This document shows, piece after piece, positions 18,205 to 27,789 of a stretch of DNA of 64,000 nucleotides. Position 1 is the stretch's first letter, and each line of letters begins with the position of its first letter. A program made the translations under genes and the position numbers. This DNA is from Chthonomonas sp. UBA2387. GTDB taxonomy: Bacteria > Armatimonadota > Fimbriimonadia > Fimbriimonadales > Fimbriimonadaceae. The notes under the pieces are model-generated. The model worked only from the letters and a program-made list of their open reading frames with translations. It was not told the DNA's origin and made no database searches. The stretch lies in NCBI GenBank assembly GCA_002343445.1, contig DDSP01000065.1, positions 30,736 to 94,735 of the forward strand, given 5' to 3'.

Positions 18205-18974
18205 GCGCTGTCTTCGTCTTTCAACACACGCTGCAGGAATTGGCCCGTCCCAGGCGTTTGATCGTTTGGCTGGCCATCATCGCGGGCATCGGGCTGTTGG
18301 CGGCCAACCTCACGACGATGGCGCGTCAAGTCACGTCGCTCGACGCGTACATCCAGATTTCGGGCGGCATGGTGTTCAAGGTGCTCGCCTTGAGTTCGGC
18401 CATTCTGACGGCGGCCGTCGTGGCCCAGGAAGTCGAGCAGAAGACCATCGTTTACATGCTGACGCGGCCGATCCCGCGTCCGGCGATGCTGTTGGCCCGC
18501 TTCTTCGCGTCGGCGGTGGTGGCGATGGCCTTGGCGCTGGTGGCTGCTGTCGTGGTCACTTGCGCGGTGTACGGTTCGCAGGCGTTCTCCAACGAGATCT
18601 TCTTCCGCGACCTTCGGGCCCTGGCGATCGGGGCGTTCGCGTACGGCGCAGTGTTCCTCGTGGTGACGCTCTTGATCAACCGCTCGATGCCCGTGTGCCT
18701 ATTGTTCGCGTTCGGGTGGGAGAGCATCGCCCCGAACTTGCCGGGCGACACGCAGTACGTGACCATCTTCGGCCACCTGATGGCCCTCGCCCAGCACCCG
18801 CAGTTGGACAACAGCGCCGGACCTCTGGGCGCGTTGGCGGGCCAGATGGGGACAAACGTGATCCCGGAGAACGTGGCTTGGGCGGCCATGTTCGGCCTGA
18901 TCGCCGTTTGTCTGACGTTCGCCTGCATCCTGTTCGCGTCGTTCGAGTACGTGCCTCGCGAAGACACGGACTAA
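18201..18974 (+). CDS. ABC-2-type permease (second module)
   Basis: The 257-residue protein has about six membrane segments (RRLIVWLAIIAGIGLLAANL; SAILTAAVVAQEVEQKTIVY; FASAVVAMALALVAAVVVTC) and the family's cytosolic motif VEQKTIVYMLTRPIPRPAML, comparable to the KANALLVYLSKPATKSDYLL loop of the first permease. It overlaps its ATPase by 4 bp (ATGA). The stop overlaps the stop of the convergent DUF389 gene by 4 bp, leaving no room for a terminator between them. Confidence 0.88.
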   Translation: MSAVFVFQHTLQELARPRRLIVWLAIIAGIGLLAANLTTMARQVTSLDAYIQISGGMVFKVLALSSAILTAAVVAQEVEQKTIVYMLTRPIPRPAMLLARFFASAVVAMALALVAAVVVTCAVYGSQAFSNEIFFRDLRALAIGAFAYGAVFLVVTLLINRSMPVCLLFAFGWESIAPNLPGDTQYVTIFGHLMALAQHPQLDNSAGPLGALAGQMGTNVIPENVAWAAMFGLIAVCLTFACILFASFEYVPREDTD

Positions 18975-20548
18975 GGCGCTGCTGGGGCACGGGTGATCGT
19001 GCCGGCCACGACGACACGCGCTTCGAGGGCGATCTTGCGCTCCGAGGGGTCGTTGAGGGCGTCTTCGAGCCTCCCGACTTCCTCGGGAGTCAGGAGTCTG
19101 GGCGCTTCGATCGTCGCTCTGCAGCGGATCGGTTGTTGGCCAAAGTCGAAGGTCACCTCGGTTACTGTCGCCCCCGGCAAGAACCCAAGCGATTGGCGCA
19201 AGTTGCTCGTGGCAACTTGTCGCAAGAACGCTTCCGCTGGGGTCAGCCTGGGCCCATCGGTCTCGAACAGGAAGGTCTGGTGGTCGGCGACGCGGGCGAT
19301 CACCGAGCGGACCACGAGAGAGACTTGTGAGCCCGTTGCCTGAGCCACGCGGTCTTGCAGTGCGGCGACCACCTGCGGGCCGAGAGGCTCGGGGGCGCTG
19401 ACTGTTGCGTGAAGCACGTCTCCCAAAACGCCGTCCGCTCTTCGCAGGTCTTCCAGCGTCGCACCCGGGACATCGGCGAGCCCCTGGCGAAGGGCGGCGG
19501 ACGCATTCTCGAAGAACCGGGCCAATTCGGTCGACGACTTGCTCTTGGAGAGTTCGTCTTGGCTCAGGAACACGGCTCCGTCTCGGTCGGCGTCCTTCGA
19601 AGAGACCGACCGCACCACGAGGGAGACATTGCCCACTCGGTCGCCGAGCGTGCGTTCGAGTTGCGCGACGCGCGTGGAATCGAACGGGGTGGGCGTCAGG
19701 ACGACGGCCACGACGCGCGGGCCTTCGGAGGTCCGTTCGATGCGAACCGTGTCCAACTGCGCGCCGAGCGATTGCCGCATGGCCTCGGCCAGTGTCTGGC
19801 GCACCGCGCTCTCGAACTGCCGCTGCGAGACCGATTCCGCCAGCGTTCGCGTCATGAAGACGCCCATCAGGATCAGCAGCAAGGCGCTCCAGCCGAAGCG
19901 GCGGAAGACGGTGTTGCCATCGATATGGAACTGGAACCCGCCTCCGGACCAGGCATGGAACGCGAACACGGCGGCCGCGGCCAGTTCGATCGCCAGGAAG
20001 TTCGCCGCGAAAAGCAGGAAGGCCCCGAATCCCTGAGCGGCGAGCCCGGCCGCAAAGCACAGACCGGATGCAGCGAGCGGCGGGACCAGGGCCGTGGCGA
20101 TGGCCACCCCGGCGATGGACGCCTCGATGCGCTTGTTAAGCTGGGCGTACGCGCCTGCCGCACCCGAGGCCAGAGCCACGATGATGTCGTACACCGTGGG
20201 AGACGTTCGGGCCATGATTTCCGAGCCGAAGTCGGGTCGCAACGGCACCAGGCCGATCAGGAACGCGGTGCCCAGCACCACCAATACGCCGGTGGCCTCG
20301 GCCACGGTGGCATCGAACACCAGGCGTCGGTCGCCCCGCACCAGGGCCAACGCGATCCCGAAGATCGGACCCATGAGCGGGGCGACGAGCATCGCGCCGA
20401 TCACCACCGCTGTGCTGTTGGCCAGGAGGCCGTAGGCGGCGATGGTCGTCGAGAGCACCGCAAGGGCGTAGAACCCCCTCGTTGGGCAACTCGAGGCGGC
20501 GACTTTCTCCCGAAGCTCGTCGGGCGACTTGAGGGCGTTGGCGTTCAT
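18971..20548 (-). CDS. DUF389 membrane protein with repeated C-terminal domain
   Basis: Starting from ATG 20546-20548 (MNANALKSPDELREKVAASS) the product is 525 residues. The N-terminal half is a DUF389 membrane domain with six to seven helices and the hallmark NSTAVVIGAMLVAPLMGPIF. The C-terminal half is soluble and holds three units of about 90 residues, each ending in a SLVVRSV/ALEARVVV-like strand: QTLAEAMRQSLGAQLDTVRI, SAALRQGLADVPGATLEDLR and TSNLRQSLGFLPGATVTEVT mark their starts. DUF389 proteins have no firm function. The repeat module looks like an added extracytoplasmic part. Confidence 0.85.
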   Translation of the reverse strand: MNANALKSPDELREKVAASSCPTRGFYALAVLSTTIAAYGLLANSTAVVIGAMLVAPLMGPIFGIALALVRGDRRLVFDATVAEATGVLVVLGTAFLIGLVPLRPDFGSEIMARTSPTVYDIIVALASGAAGAYAQLNKRIEASIAGVAIATALVPPLAASGLCFAAGLAAQGFGAFLLFAANFLAIELAAAAVFAFHAWSGGGFQFHIDGNTVFRRFGWSALLLILMGVFMTRTLAESVSQRQFESAVRQTLAEAMRQSLGAQLDTVRIERTSEGPRVVAVVLTPTPFDSTRVAQLERTLGDRVGNVSLVVRSVSSKDADRDGAVFLSQDELSKSKSSTELARFFENASAALRQGLADVPGATLEDLRRADGVLGDVLHATVSAPEPLGPQVVAALQDRVAQATGSQVSLVVRSVIARVADHQTFLFETDGPRLTPAEAFLRQVATSNLRQSLGFLPGATVTEVTFDFGQQPIRCRATIEAPRLLTPEEVGRLEDALNDPSERKIALEARVVVAGTITRAPAAP

Positions 20549-20654
20549 GAGAGCGACTCCAACGGGTAGCGGAGACGTCCCATAATGTACTTCGTCTGCG
20601 TTTGTCTCGGTCGCAACCAGTGGTCCGAGGCGAACCCGCCGGAAGAAGAACGCC

Positions 20655-23600
20655 ATGCGACGGTGGGTTGCCAGATATGGGCTCGGGGCGGCACTTTGGT
20701 TGCCGGTCTTGGGGCTTGCCCTTTGGGGCGGCTCGTACGCGCTCACGCTCGCCAGCACGTTGACGGCCTCCGGGACTCCGATGAAGGCATCGCTGGCGAC
20801 CGAGGAAGGCCCGCTCGAAATCGCTGCCCGGTCTCTCACGTTCGATGTGCGCCAAGGCGTCGCCGTCGTTTCAGGCCTAATGGTCCGCGACAACCGTGGC
20901 GTGTTGCTCGTTTCCGCAGATCGCGTTTATGCCGAGCTCCCGTTTCCTGGATCGCGGACCTACGGTCGCGTGCGGGTGAACGAGGCGTTCGCGTTGGTCG
21001 AGCGGCTGGAAGACGGCACGTTCCTCGTCGAGCGGTTCTTCCCCAAGCGCGACACGGGCGAGGCGCCTGTCGCGTTTCAAGTCGAAGCCGCCGATTCGTG
21101 GGTCCGGTACGTGGATCGAACCGCGTCCCCGGCCGTGGTCGCCGACGTTCGCGTTCCCTGGTCGCGGGTGGACAACGAGGGCGAGACCACTTTTATCGTG
21201 ATGGAGCGCGCCTCGTTGGAGGGCGTCGAAGGCACGTCGTCCGGGCGACTGGCGATCTTGCCTACGGGCGTCGAGTGGTCCGGCGGGCTGAACGGCGTGG
21301 ACGTTGCCAAGGCTTGGAAATCGGCTCGCCGCGTTCGGGAACTGAAGGACCTTCTGGACGAGCGCCGCTACGATGCCGACCGAATGCTCGTGGACGGCGC
21401 CTTGGTGGCCCGATTGCCTTGGAACGCGTACGGCCAGTTCCGCGCCGACATCGTTGCTCGAGGCGAGCGGCTGCTCGCGGATGGCGAACGTGTTTCCAAC
21501 GTGCGGTATCAGGGCTACCTGTCGGATGTTTCTGCCCAAGGCGTTCTCGAGGCCGGGTTGCCTGGGGCGCGGGTGGCGTTCGATGGGTCGGCTCGCTGGG
21601 ATCGCATGCTGCTCGTCAACGGCAGGGTCGAAGCCGAGGTGGCACGTCCGGAAGCGCTTCCCGCCACGTTCCGCAAGGCGCTGCCGGAGGGTGTGACGTT
21701 CGAGGGTTCGCGGGCGAAGGGCGTTCTGAGCGTGACCGGGGATCGCGTGGACGGGCGGTGGACGGTGTCTGCCCAGCGGGTCGTCGCCCAGGGTCAGATG
21801 ATGAACCGCCCGATGGGCGAGGTGGTCCTCGCCGGCCAGCAGGTGGCCGTCCAACTGACCCAATCCGATTGGGACGGCGTGGCGCTGGCGGGCCGGTTCG
21901 ATGCGGACTTGGCAACGGGTCGCCTTGCCGGAACATTCCAGCGGGTCGAGGTCGACCTGAAGGAGCTGGGCACCCGGTTCGGGGTCGCAGGCTTGGCCGG
22001 TCGCGGTGCGGTGACGGCGGCCGTCTCGGGCACGTTGGAGCAGCCCGAAGTCCGTGTCGAGGCGACCGGCTCGGGACTCTACTCCTCGCCCGAGTTCGCA
22101 CGCCCGCTGGAAGGCGAGTGGTCGTTTTCGGGGGCGTGGAAGGGCGGATTGCTGACGCTGGACCGGGCCGTGGTCGCCGGACCCTTTGGCGCCCTCGCAG
22201 CCTCGGGCACTCTCCCGACGGACGGGCCCGATTCGGACGATTGGTCGGCACGATTCGCGGGCGCGGCGCTCGACGTGCAGGGTTGGGACCTCGATCCGGA
22301 AGTCGTGCGGGCATGGAGCGAGACGGGGTTGGGCGGCCGGGGGTACCTCAACGGCACCATCGCCACCGACCGCGGACGAGCCATTGCCCAGGGTCGCATC
22401 GAGGGATACGGCTTGGCGGCGGGCGACATCAGCGTCCCGTTCGTAGCGGCGGAGTGGCGATTGGACGGGCTGCGCCTCGACATGCCCGCGATCCACGCCA
22501 TCACGCCCTTGGGGTCGGCCGAGGGTCTGTTGCAGGCCGATCTAGCGACCCAGGCCATTGAGGGCTTCCTGACCACCTCGGTCGTTCAGGTCGACCGCTA
22601 TCGCGACGACATCGTCGGCGATGCTTGGCTGGAATCGGCGCAGATCATGGGGACGCTCGATTCGCCTATCGTGTTGGGCATGGCGCGCGGCTCGGGTCTG
22701 CGCTACGGTGGTGCCGTGATCGAGTCGGCGGTGGCGCCGTTCCTTTGGCAGGGCGGCATGCTGTTCGTTCAGGCGGCGACCGCAAAGGTAGCCGATGGCC
22801 GATTGGACATCAACGGGGGGTTTGATCCTGCCACCCAGAGCGGCCAGTTCGACCTCTCGATGGAGGGGGTGGACCTCAGGGCGTTTGCGGGTGGCGCATC
22901 GAACCTCGACCTGAGCGCTCGCTTGTCGGGCATCGTGTCCGCGAGCTTCGACGACGGCAAGTTGAGTCAAGCGACGGGGCAGGGATTGATTTCGGACACC
23001 CTGTTTGGCGCGTCGGCGATGCCCAACGGCAGTTGGTGGCTGAGGCATGGACCGGGCGGCCTTGACGGTTCGCTGGAGATTCCCGGCGATCAGCGACTGG
23101 CGATTCGCCTGGACGATTTAGACCTGAACGCCAAGCAGGGGTCGCTGACCCTCGATGTCGGGAACTTCGACCTCGCGACTTTGGCGACCGTGTTCGAGCC
23201 GTGGGCTCCCGAGGCTCAGCGTCCCCTGATGCGGACGGTCAAGGAATTCGGTGGCAGGATCTCGGTTCAGGCGAACGCCAATGGCGCGTTGGACACTCCG
23301 GCGGTCGCCCTGGATTCGCTGTCGGTCCAGAACATGACGTATCGCGATCAGGCCATTGGCGCTCTCGTCGCGCAAGGCGCCAGATCTGGGGAGGGCGTGT
23401 GGACGCTCGACCAGTTCCGCTGGGACCGGGGACTCGACGACCTCGGCCAGCCGCTGCCTGGACTGGTCCTGCTGAGCGGCATCGCCGAAGAGCGCGGCCC
23501 GATCGTCATTGACGGAGAAGTGTCCAATCTTGACTTGGAATGGTTGCACCGATTGGTTCCCAATCTGCCCGCGCTGAAAGGCCGCGCAGACCTCTCGGTA

Positions 23601-25244
23601 GCCGTAGGAGGCACGATGGACGATCCGGTGGCCCGTGCCAGCCTACGCACCGAAAACCTTGCGCTACGCCCGGGAGCCGACCAACCCGACGTGTCCTTCG
23701 GTCTGAATGTGGACACCATCGAGTACCGCAACCGGTGGCTTCACGCCGAGCAGGGGCGGTTCGTCTACAACGGCGCATCGGGGTTCCTTGAGTCGTTCGA
23801 CACCGATCTGAGCCGCGGCTTCGATCTCGATGGGCGCGAGACCCTGAAATTCGTCCTCGACGTGCCCGAGCAGGGCTTGGACCAGTTTGCTTCGGCCCTT
23901 GGGGCTCAGAGGGTGCAGACCATTGGGGCGCGAGGGTCGGCGCGCCTCGAGGTCGAGCGCAACCTGGGCCAGTGGGGTGTGCTGGGCAAGGCTCGACTTG
24001 CCAGCGACCGCATCACGGCCCTCGACGGCCGGGTGGACACGCAACAAGCGGAACTGCGGGTGGACCTGGTCAAAAAGGAGAACTCCTCGTTGGTGACCGA
24101 TGTCGCGTTCGAGGCACGTCGAGGCAAGCAGGCGGGCGTCTTCAATGCGATGTTGGCGGTTCCGTTCGACGCCCTGCTCGAGAATCTCGTCCGCGGAACT
24201 TCCACGTTCGACGAGCTGCCGGTGGTGGGAAGCTATTCCGCCCAACCCATCGAGGTCGAGTTCACCGATCCTGGCTTGGGCGTTTTCGGCACGATCCTCG
24301 ACGGGAGCGGCCTGATTTCCGGGCGGTTGCGAACGCCCCACATCTCGGGCAACCTGACGTTGCGCAACACGTTCTACCGAGCTCCGGATGCGTTCCCCGA
24401 GTCGGCGGCTGCTGCGCCGTTCCCCGTCAACCCCACCTTCGACATCGCGCTGGAGACGCTGGGCTCGCTCGGCGTGCGCGCGGCGGGCGCGCAAGTGTTG
24501 CTCGATGGCGCGGGCACGCTGACCGGGTCTCTCCAGCGCCCGCGCTTCGATTCGACCCTCAACGTGGTGGATGGATTTGTGCAACTTCCGACCGGAAGAA
24601 TCACACTCGAAAAAGACACTGGCACGATCGACCTGCGGTACGACGGCTCGCAAGCCGAGCCGTTGCCTGAGTTGATACTCCGCGATGTGCAGGCCTTCAC
24701 CTATGTGACAGCGCCGTTCGGGCCGGAGGAAATCCTCCGGTATCGGGTCATGCTGGAGATTGACGGCGACCTGCTGGCCTCGGACGATTGGACGTCCATC
24801 GTGCGCACCAGCAGCGATCCGGACGGACTCTCCAGGGCTCAGGTCATGTCGCTCCTCGGGCAAAGTGATTTCTTCAACAACCTGCAGGTGCGCGGCGTCG
24901 ACCAGCGGTTCATCAGCGACGCTCTGACGCGGTTCGCGCTGCCTTCGTTCCTCGATCCGATCACTGACAAGCTCGGTCGTTCGATTGGATTAGACTATCT
25001 TTCCGTTGATTACCATAACATTTTGGGCACATCGGCGACCCTTGCGAAATCATTCGGGAACGGGTTGATCCTTCAGGCGCGTAGACAACTCACGGACCCG
25101 ATCGACGGCGTGCGCCGCTACGATGTCCGGCTGAGCTACCGCATCCCCGTGCGGACGCGATGGCAAGACCGTGTGACCTTGAGCGTTGGCTTCGACCATC
25201 TTCGCCCGTGGAAGGTATCGCTCCAGGTTTCGAAACGTCTGTAG
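20655..25244 (+). CDS. tamB: TamB-like translocation and assembly module protein
   Basis: The 1529-residue protein has one N-terminal membrane anchor (LGAALWLPVLGLALWGGSYA), then a very long beta-rich repetitive region in which short strands alternate with G-x-x-D/N turns, and a C-terminal DUF490 domain (NPTFDIALETLGSLGVRAAG through PIRVRTRWQDRVTLSVGFDH). That plan is the AsmA/TamB architecture: a periplasm-spanning beta groove that brings phospholipids or autotransporters to the outer membrane. BamA follows directly, as in many genomes where tamB and a BamA-family gene are adjacent. Length is in the normal range. It is divergent from the DUF389 gene. Confidence 0.9.
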   Translation: MRRWVARYGLGAALWLPVLGLALWGGSYALTLASTLTASGTPMKASLATEEGPLEIAARSLTFDVRQGVAVVSGLMVRDNRGVLLVSADRVYAELPFPGSRTYGRVRVNEAFALVERLEDGTFLVERFFPKRDTGEAPVAFQVEAADSWVRYVDRTASPAVVADVRVPWSRVDNEGETTFIVMERASLEGVEGTSSGRLAILPTGVEWSGGLNGVDVAKAWKSARRVRELKDLLDERRYDADRMLVDGALVARLPWNAYGQFRADIVARGERLLADGERVSNVRYQGYLSDVSAQGVLEAGLPGARVAFDGSARWDRMLLVNGRVEAEVARPEALPATFRKALPEGVTFEGSRAKGVLSVTGDRVDGRWTVSAQRVVAQGQMMNRPMGEVVLAGQQVAVQLTQSDWDGVALAGRFDADLATGRLAGTFQRVEVDLKELGTRFGVAGLAGRGAVTAAVSGTLEQPEVRVEATGSGLYSSPEFARPLEGEWSFSGAWKGGLLTLDRAVVAGPFGALAASGTLPTDGPDSDDWSARFAGAALDVQGWDLDPEVVRAWSETGLGGRGYLNGTIATDRGRAIAQGRIEGYGLAAGDISVPFVAAEWRLDGLRLDMPAIHAITPLGSAEGLLQADLATQAIEGFLTTSVVQVDRYRDDIVGDAWLESAQIMGTLDSPIVLGMARGSGLRYGGAVIESAVAPFLWQGGMLFVQAATAKVADGRLDINGGFDPATQSGQFDLSMEGVDLRAFAGGASNLDLSARLSGIVSASFDDGKLSQATGQGLISDTLFGASAMPNGSWWLRHGPGGLDGSLEIPGDQRLAIRLDDLDLNAKQGSLTLDVGNFDLATLATVFEPWAPEAQRPLMRTVKEFGGRISVQANANGALDTPAVALDSLSVQNMTYRDQAIGALVAQGARSGEGVWTLDQFRWDRGLDDLGQPLPGLVLLSGIAEERGPIVIDGEVSNLDLEWLHRLVPNLPALKGRADLSVAVGGTMDDPVARASLRTENLALRPGADQPDVSFGLNVDTIEYRNRWLHAEQGRFVYNGASGFLESFDTDLSRGFDLDGRETLKFVLDVPEQGLDQFASALGAQRVQTIGARGSARLEVERNLGQWGVLGKARLASDRITALDGRVDTQQAELRVDLVKKENSSLVTDVAFEARRGKQAGVFNAMLAVPFDALLENLVRGTSTFDELPVVGSYSAQPIEVEFTDPGLGVFGTILDGSGLISGRLRTPHISGNLTLRNTFYRAPDAFPESAAAAPFPVNPTFDIALETLGSLGVRAAGAQVLLDGAGTLTGSLQRPRFDSTLNVVDGFVQLPTGRITLEKDTGTIDLRYDGSQAEPLPELILRDVQAFTYVTAPFGPEEILRYRVMLEIDGDLLASDDWTSIVRTSSDPDGLSRAQVMSLLGQSDFFNNLQVRGVDQRFISDALTRFALPSFLDPITDKLGRSIGLDYLSVDYHNILGTSATLAKSFGNGLILQARRQLTDPIDGVRRYDVRLSYRIPVRTRWQDRVTLSVGFDHLRPWKVSLQVSKRL

Positions 25245-25311
25245 TGCGGTGCGAATTCGGCTTTCGGGCCATAATGACGGTCAAGTCGCGGTTGAAGCGC
25301 ACAGAACAGGC

Positions 25312-27126
25312 ATGACGTATTCCCCACGATTCTCGCTCGTCGCCCGGTGGGGCGTGTTGCTCGCTGTGCTGTGGGTCGCCGGAGCCGCTTGGGCTCAGGA
25401 CGCCCTCGTCAAGCAGGTCACCATCCGCGGCAATTCGGCCGTGCGCGAAGACGCCATCACGGCGATCATGCGCACCCGAGTGGACCGGCCCTACCAGCAG
25501 GCGACCCTCGATGCCGACAAGCGCTCCATCGAGGATATGGGCTTCTTCAAGGCCGTTGACATCCGGGGCCGCGCCATCAACGATCGCGAGTGGGAGGTTC
25601 TGGTCGACGTCGTGGAGTTCGACAAGATCCTCGAGATCCGTGTGGTCGGCAACGACGACAAAGCGGTCAAGCAGGAAGAGATTCTGGCGGCGATGAGCCT
25701 GAAGGTGGGCAACATTTACAACCTCAAGATGGCTTCCGCCGACGGGCGATCCATCGAGGAGATGTTCGCCAAGAAGGGCTTCTTCGCCCAGGTGGCCGAT
25801 GTGGGGCCGCTTGAGGATTCGCCCAACACGCTCAACGTGGCCATCATCATCTTGACGGTCAATTCGATCACGGTCACGGGCAACACGAAGACCAGCGACG
25901 CCATCATGCGCCGGCTGATCAAAACGCGCCCCGGCGACACGTTTTCGATTCCGAAGTGGCAACGCGACCTGCGCCGCATCTACGGCACGCAGTGGTTCGA
26001 GAGCATCGAGCCCGGTCAGGCAGAGCCCGAGATCGGCAAACTCGACCTCAACTTGGCCGTCAAGGAGACGCGCACGGGCAACGTGGACTTCGGCGTTCAG
26101 GTGGACCCGCGCAGCCGATTCGCCGGTCTGGTGAGGTTCCGCGACAGCAACTTCCGAGGCACGGGCCAGTCGTTGGGCGTCGAGTTCATTCAGGCCACCA
26201 CGGGTCGAGGACTCAGCGTAGGCGTAGACTACACCCACCCGTTCCTCGATTCCAAGGACACGTCGCTCAGCGTCAGCGTCTACAGCCGCGAGTCGTACCG
26301 CTTCTCGGGCAACTACTTTGGCGGAGGCGGCAACGCCTCGGACTCGCCGACGGGCCAGGACTATTCCGAGCGGCGGACGGGTGCAACCGTCGGCGTCGGG
26401 CGTCCATTCAACGATGCGTTGGTGGGCACGGTGCAGGCGCGCATGGAGACGATCAAGACGCTGGGCTCCGACGAGGCGCGCAGTTCAGGCTTCATCCAGC
26501 AGGATGGCGATCTGGCTTCGCTCCAGTTCGGTCTGACGTGGAACCGGCGCGACGTGGACATCGACCCCTCGCGCGGCGATTGGTTCCGCGTGGCGGTCGA
26601 GCCCGGCTACAGCAACATCAAGTCGGTCGGCGGCCTGGTTCCCGACACCTCGGTGCTGGGCAACAAGTCGTTCATCCGGTCGTACGTGGAGTACCGTCGT
26701 TACTGGTCGGACCAGCCGGTTCGCGAGAAGTTCGACGACCCTCGGCGCGTGCTCGCTCTGAGACTTCGCTACGGCATCATCTCGGGCGACGTGCCGTTCT
26801 TCGAGCAGTTCTTCGCAGGCGGCTCGAACACGTTGCGCGGCTACTCGGACGACAGGTTCTGGGGCAAAGAGACCGCCACGGCCACGCTCGAGTACCGCTA
26901 CCCGATCCAGAAGTCGTTCAACGTCGTGGCCCACGTGGACTACGGCGGCGCCTGGAACGGCTACGTCGGCGTCAACGACTTCAAGCAGTACAAACGTCCC
27001 AAGATGCTCATGGGCTATGGCTTGGGCCTCAGCTTCAAAACGCCGCTCGGGCCGATCCGATTGGACTTTTCGTTCAATGAGAACGGCGGCAACCGTACCC
27101 ACTTCATCATCGGGTCGTCTTTCTAA
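25312..27126 (+). CDS. bamA: Outer-membrane protein assembly factor BamA
   Basis: The 604-residue protein has a signal peptide ending WVAGAAWA, three POTRA-like repeats (QDALVKQVTIRGNSAVREDA; ILEIRVVGNDDKAVKQEEIL; VNSITVTGNTKTSDAIMRRL), and a C-terminal 16-strand barrel with FEQFFAGGSNTLRGYSDDRF, which includes the conserved R-G-(Y/F) of lid loop 6. It ends in FIIGSSF, with a terminal Phe as in BAM signals. It inserts beta-barrel proteins into the outer membrane. ATG 25312 is chosen because the signal peptide starts there. Three POTRA units rather than five is common outside Proteobacteria. It is 67 bp after tamB. Confidence 0.95.
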   Translation: MTYSPRFSLVARWGVLLAVLWVAGAAWAQDALVKQVTIRGNSAVREDAITAIMRTRVDRPYQQATLDADKRSIEDMGFFKAVDIRGRAINDREWEVLVDVVEFDKILEIRVVGNDDKAVKQEEILAAMSLKVGNIYNLKMASADGRSIEEMFAKKGFFAQVADVGPLEDSPNTLNVAIIILTVNSITVTGNTKTSDAIMRRLIKTRPGDTFSIPKWQRDLRRIYGTQWFESIEPGQAEPEIGKLDLNLAVKETRTGNVDFGVQVDPRSRFAGLVRFRDSNFRGTGQSLGVEFIQATTGRGLSVGVDYTHPFLDSKDTSLSVSVYSRESYRFSGNYFGGGGNASDSPTGQDYSERRTGATVGVGRPFNDALVGTVQARMETIKTLGSDEARSSGFIQQDGDLASLQFGLTWNRRDVDIDPSRGDWFRVAVEPGYSNIKSVGGLVPDTSVLGNKSFIRSYVEYRRYWSDQPVREKFDDPRRVLALRLRYGIISGDVPFFEQFFAGGSNTLRGYSDDRFWGKETATATLEYRYPIQKSFNVVAHVDYGGAWNGYVGVNDFKQYKRPKMLMGYGLGLSFKTPLGPIRLDFSFNENGGNRTHFIIGSSF

Positions 27127-27150
27127 CAGATGGGACGATCATCCTCGCCT

Positions 27151-27789
27151 ATGAACAAGAACACAGTGCTCGCCTCGGGCTGGCTGGTCGCCGCCCTCTT
27201 TGCCGGAATGATGCTTGGTGGCGGCTTCACGCCGCAAGCCGAGAAGACCGGCGTCGTCGATCTCGCCGATGTCGTGGCCCGCAGCCAGTTCGGCAAGGGA
27301 AGCGAAGAGCGATTCCGAGCCATGCGTGTGCAGCGCGAGGGCCTTTTGGAGTTCATGAACACCTACCGGATCATGACCGTCGAGCAGGCCACTAAACTTC
27401 GCGACCTCTCGCTCAAAGAGACCTCTGCCGCCGAAAAAGCGGAGCTCGACAAGCTCAAAGAGGACATCAAGAAGACCGACGCCAAGAACACCGAACTCAG
27501 TACGAAGACCACCCAGTTGACGGCTGAGGAGCGTGCGTTGATGCAGCAATACGGCACTCAAGCTCAACAGATCGGCGATCTGGCCCAGCGGTGGGCGCAG
27601 GAGTTCACCAACGATTTGGAAGGATGGGTCCGCAAGCAGGACGAGGAGACCGTCAAGCGTGTGCGCGACGCCGTCAACGAAGTCGCCCGAGCCCAAGGCT
27701 ACAGCGTCGTGTTCGATGCCCGAGTCGCTCCCTATGGCGCCAACAACCTCACCGAAAACGTGGTCAAGGCGATGGACGCCAAGAGCTAG
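27151..27789 (+). CDS. OmpH/Skp-family periplasmic chaperone
   Basis: The 212-residue protein starts MNKNTVLASGWLVAALFAGM (an ATG 21 bp upstream is less likely), with a signal or anchor helix. KTGVVDLADVVARSQFGKGS matches the 'vd..kv...s..gk' start of Skp/OmpH, and a long charged coiled coil follows (residues about 65-155: KAELDKLKEDIKKTDAKNTE). The C-terminus, VRDAVNEVARAQGYSVVFDA, is the family's final strand. Skp chaperones hold unfolded outer-membrane proteins on the way to BamA, so its place just after bamA fits. The central coil is rich in Lys and Glu, as usual. Confidence 0.88.
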   Translation: MNKNTVLASGWLVAALFAGMMLGGGFTPQAEKTGVVDLADVVARSQFGKGSEERFRAMRVQREGLLEFMNTYRIMTVEQATKLRDLSLKETSAAEKAELDKLKEDIKKTDAKNTELSTKTTQLTAEERALMQQYGTQAQQIGDLAQRWAQEFTNDLEGWVRKQDEETVKRVRDAVNEVARAQGYSVVFDARVAPYGANNLTENVVKAMDAKS

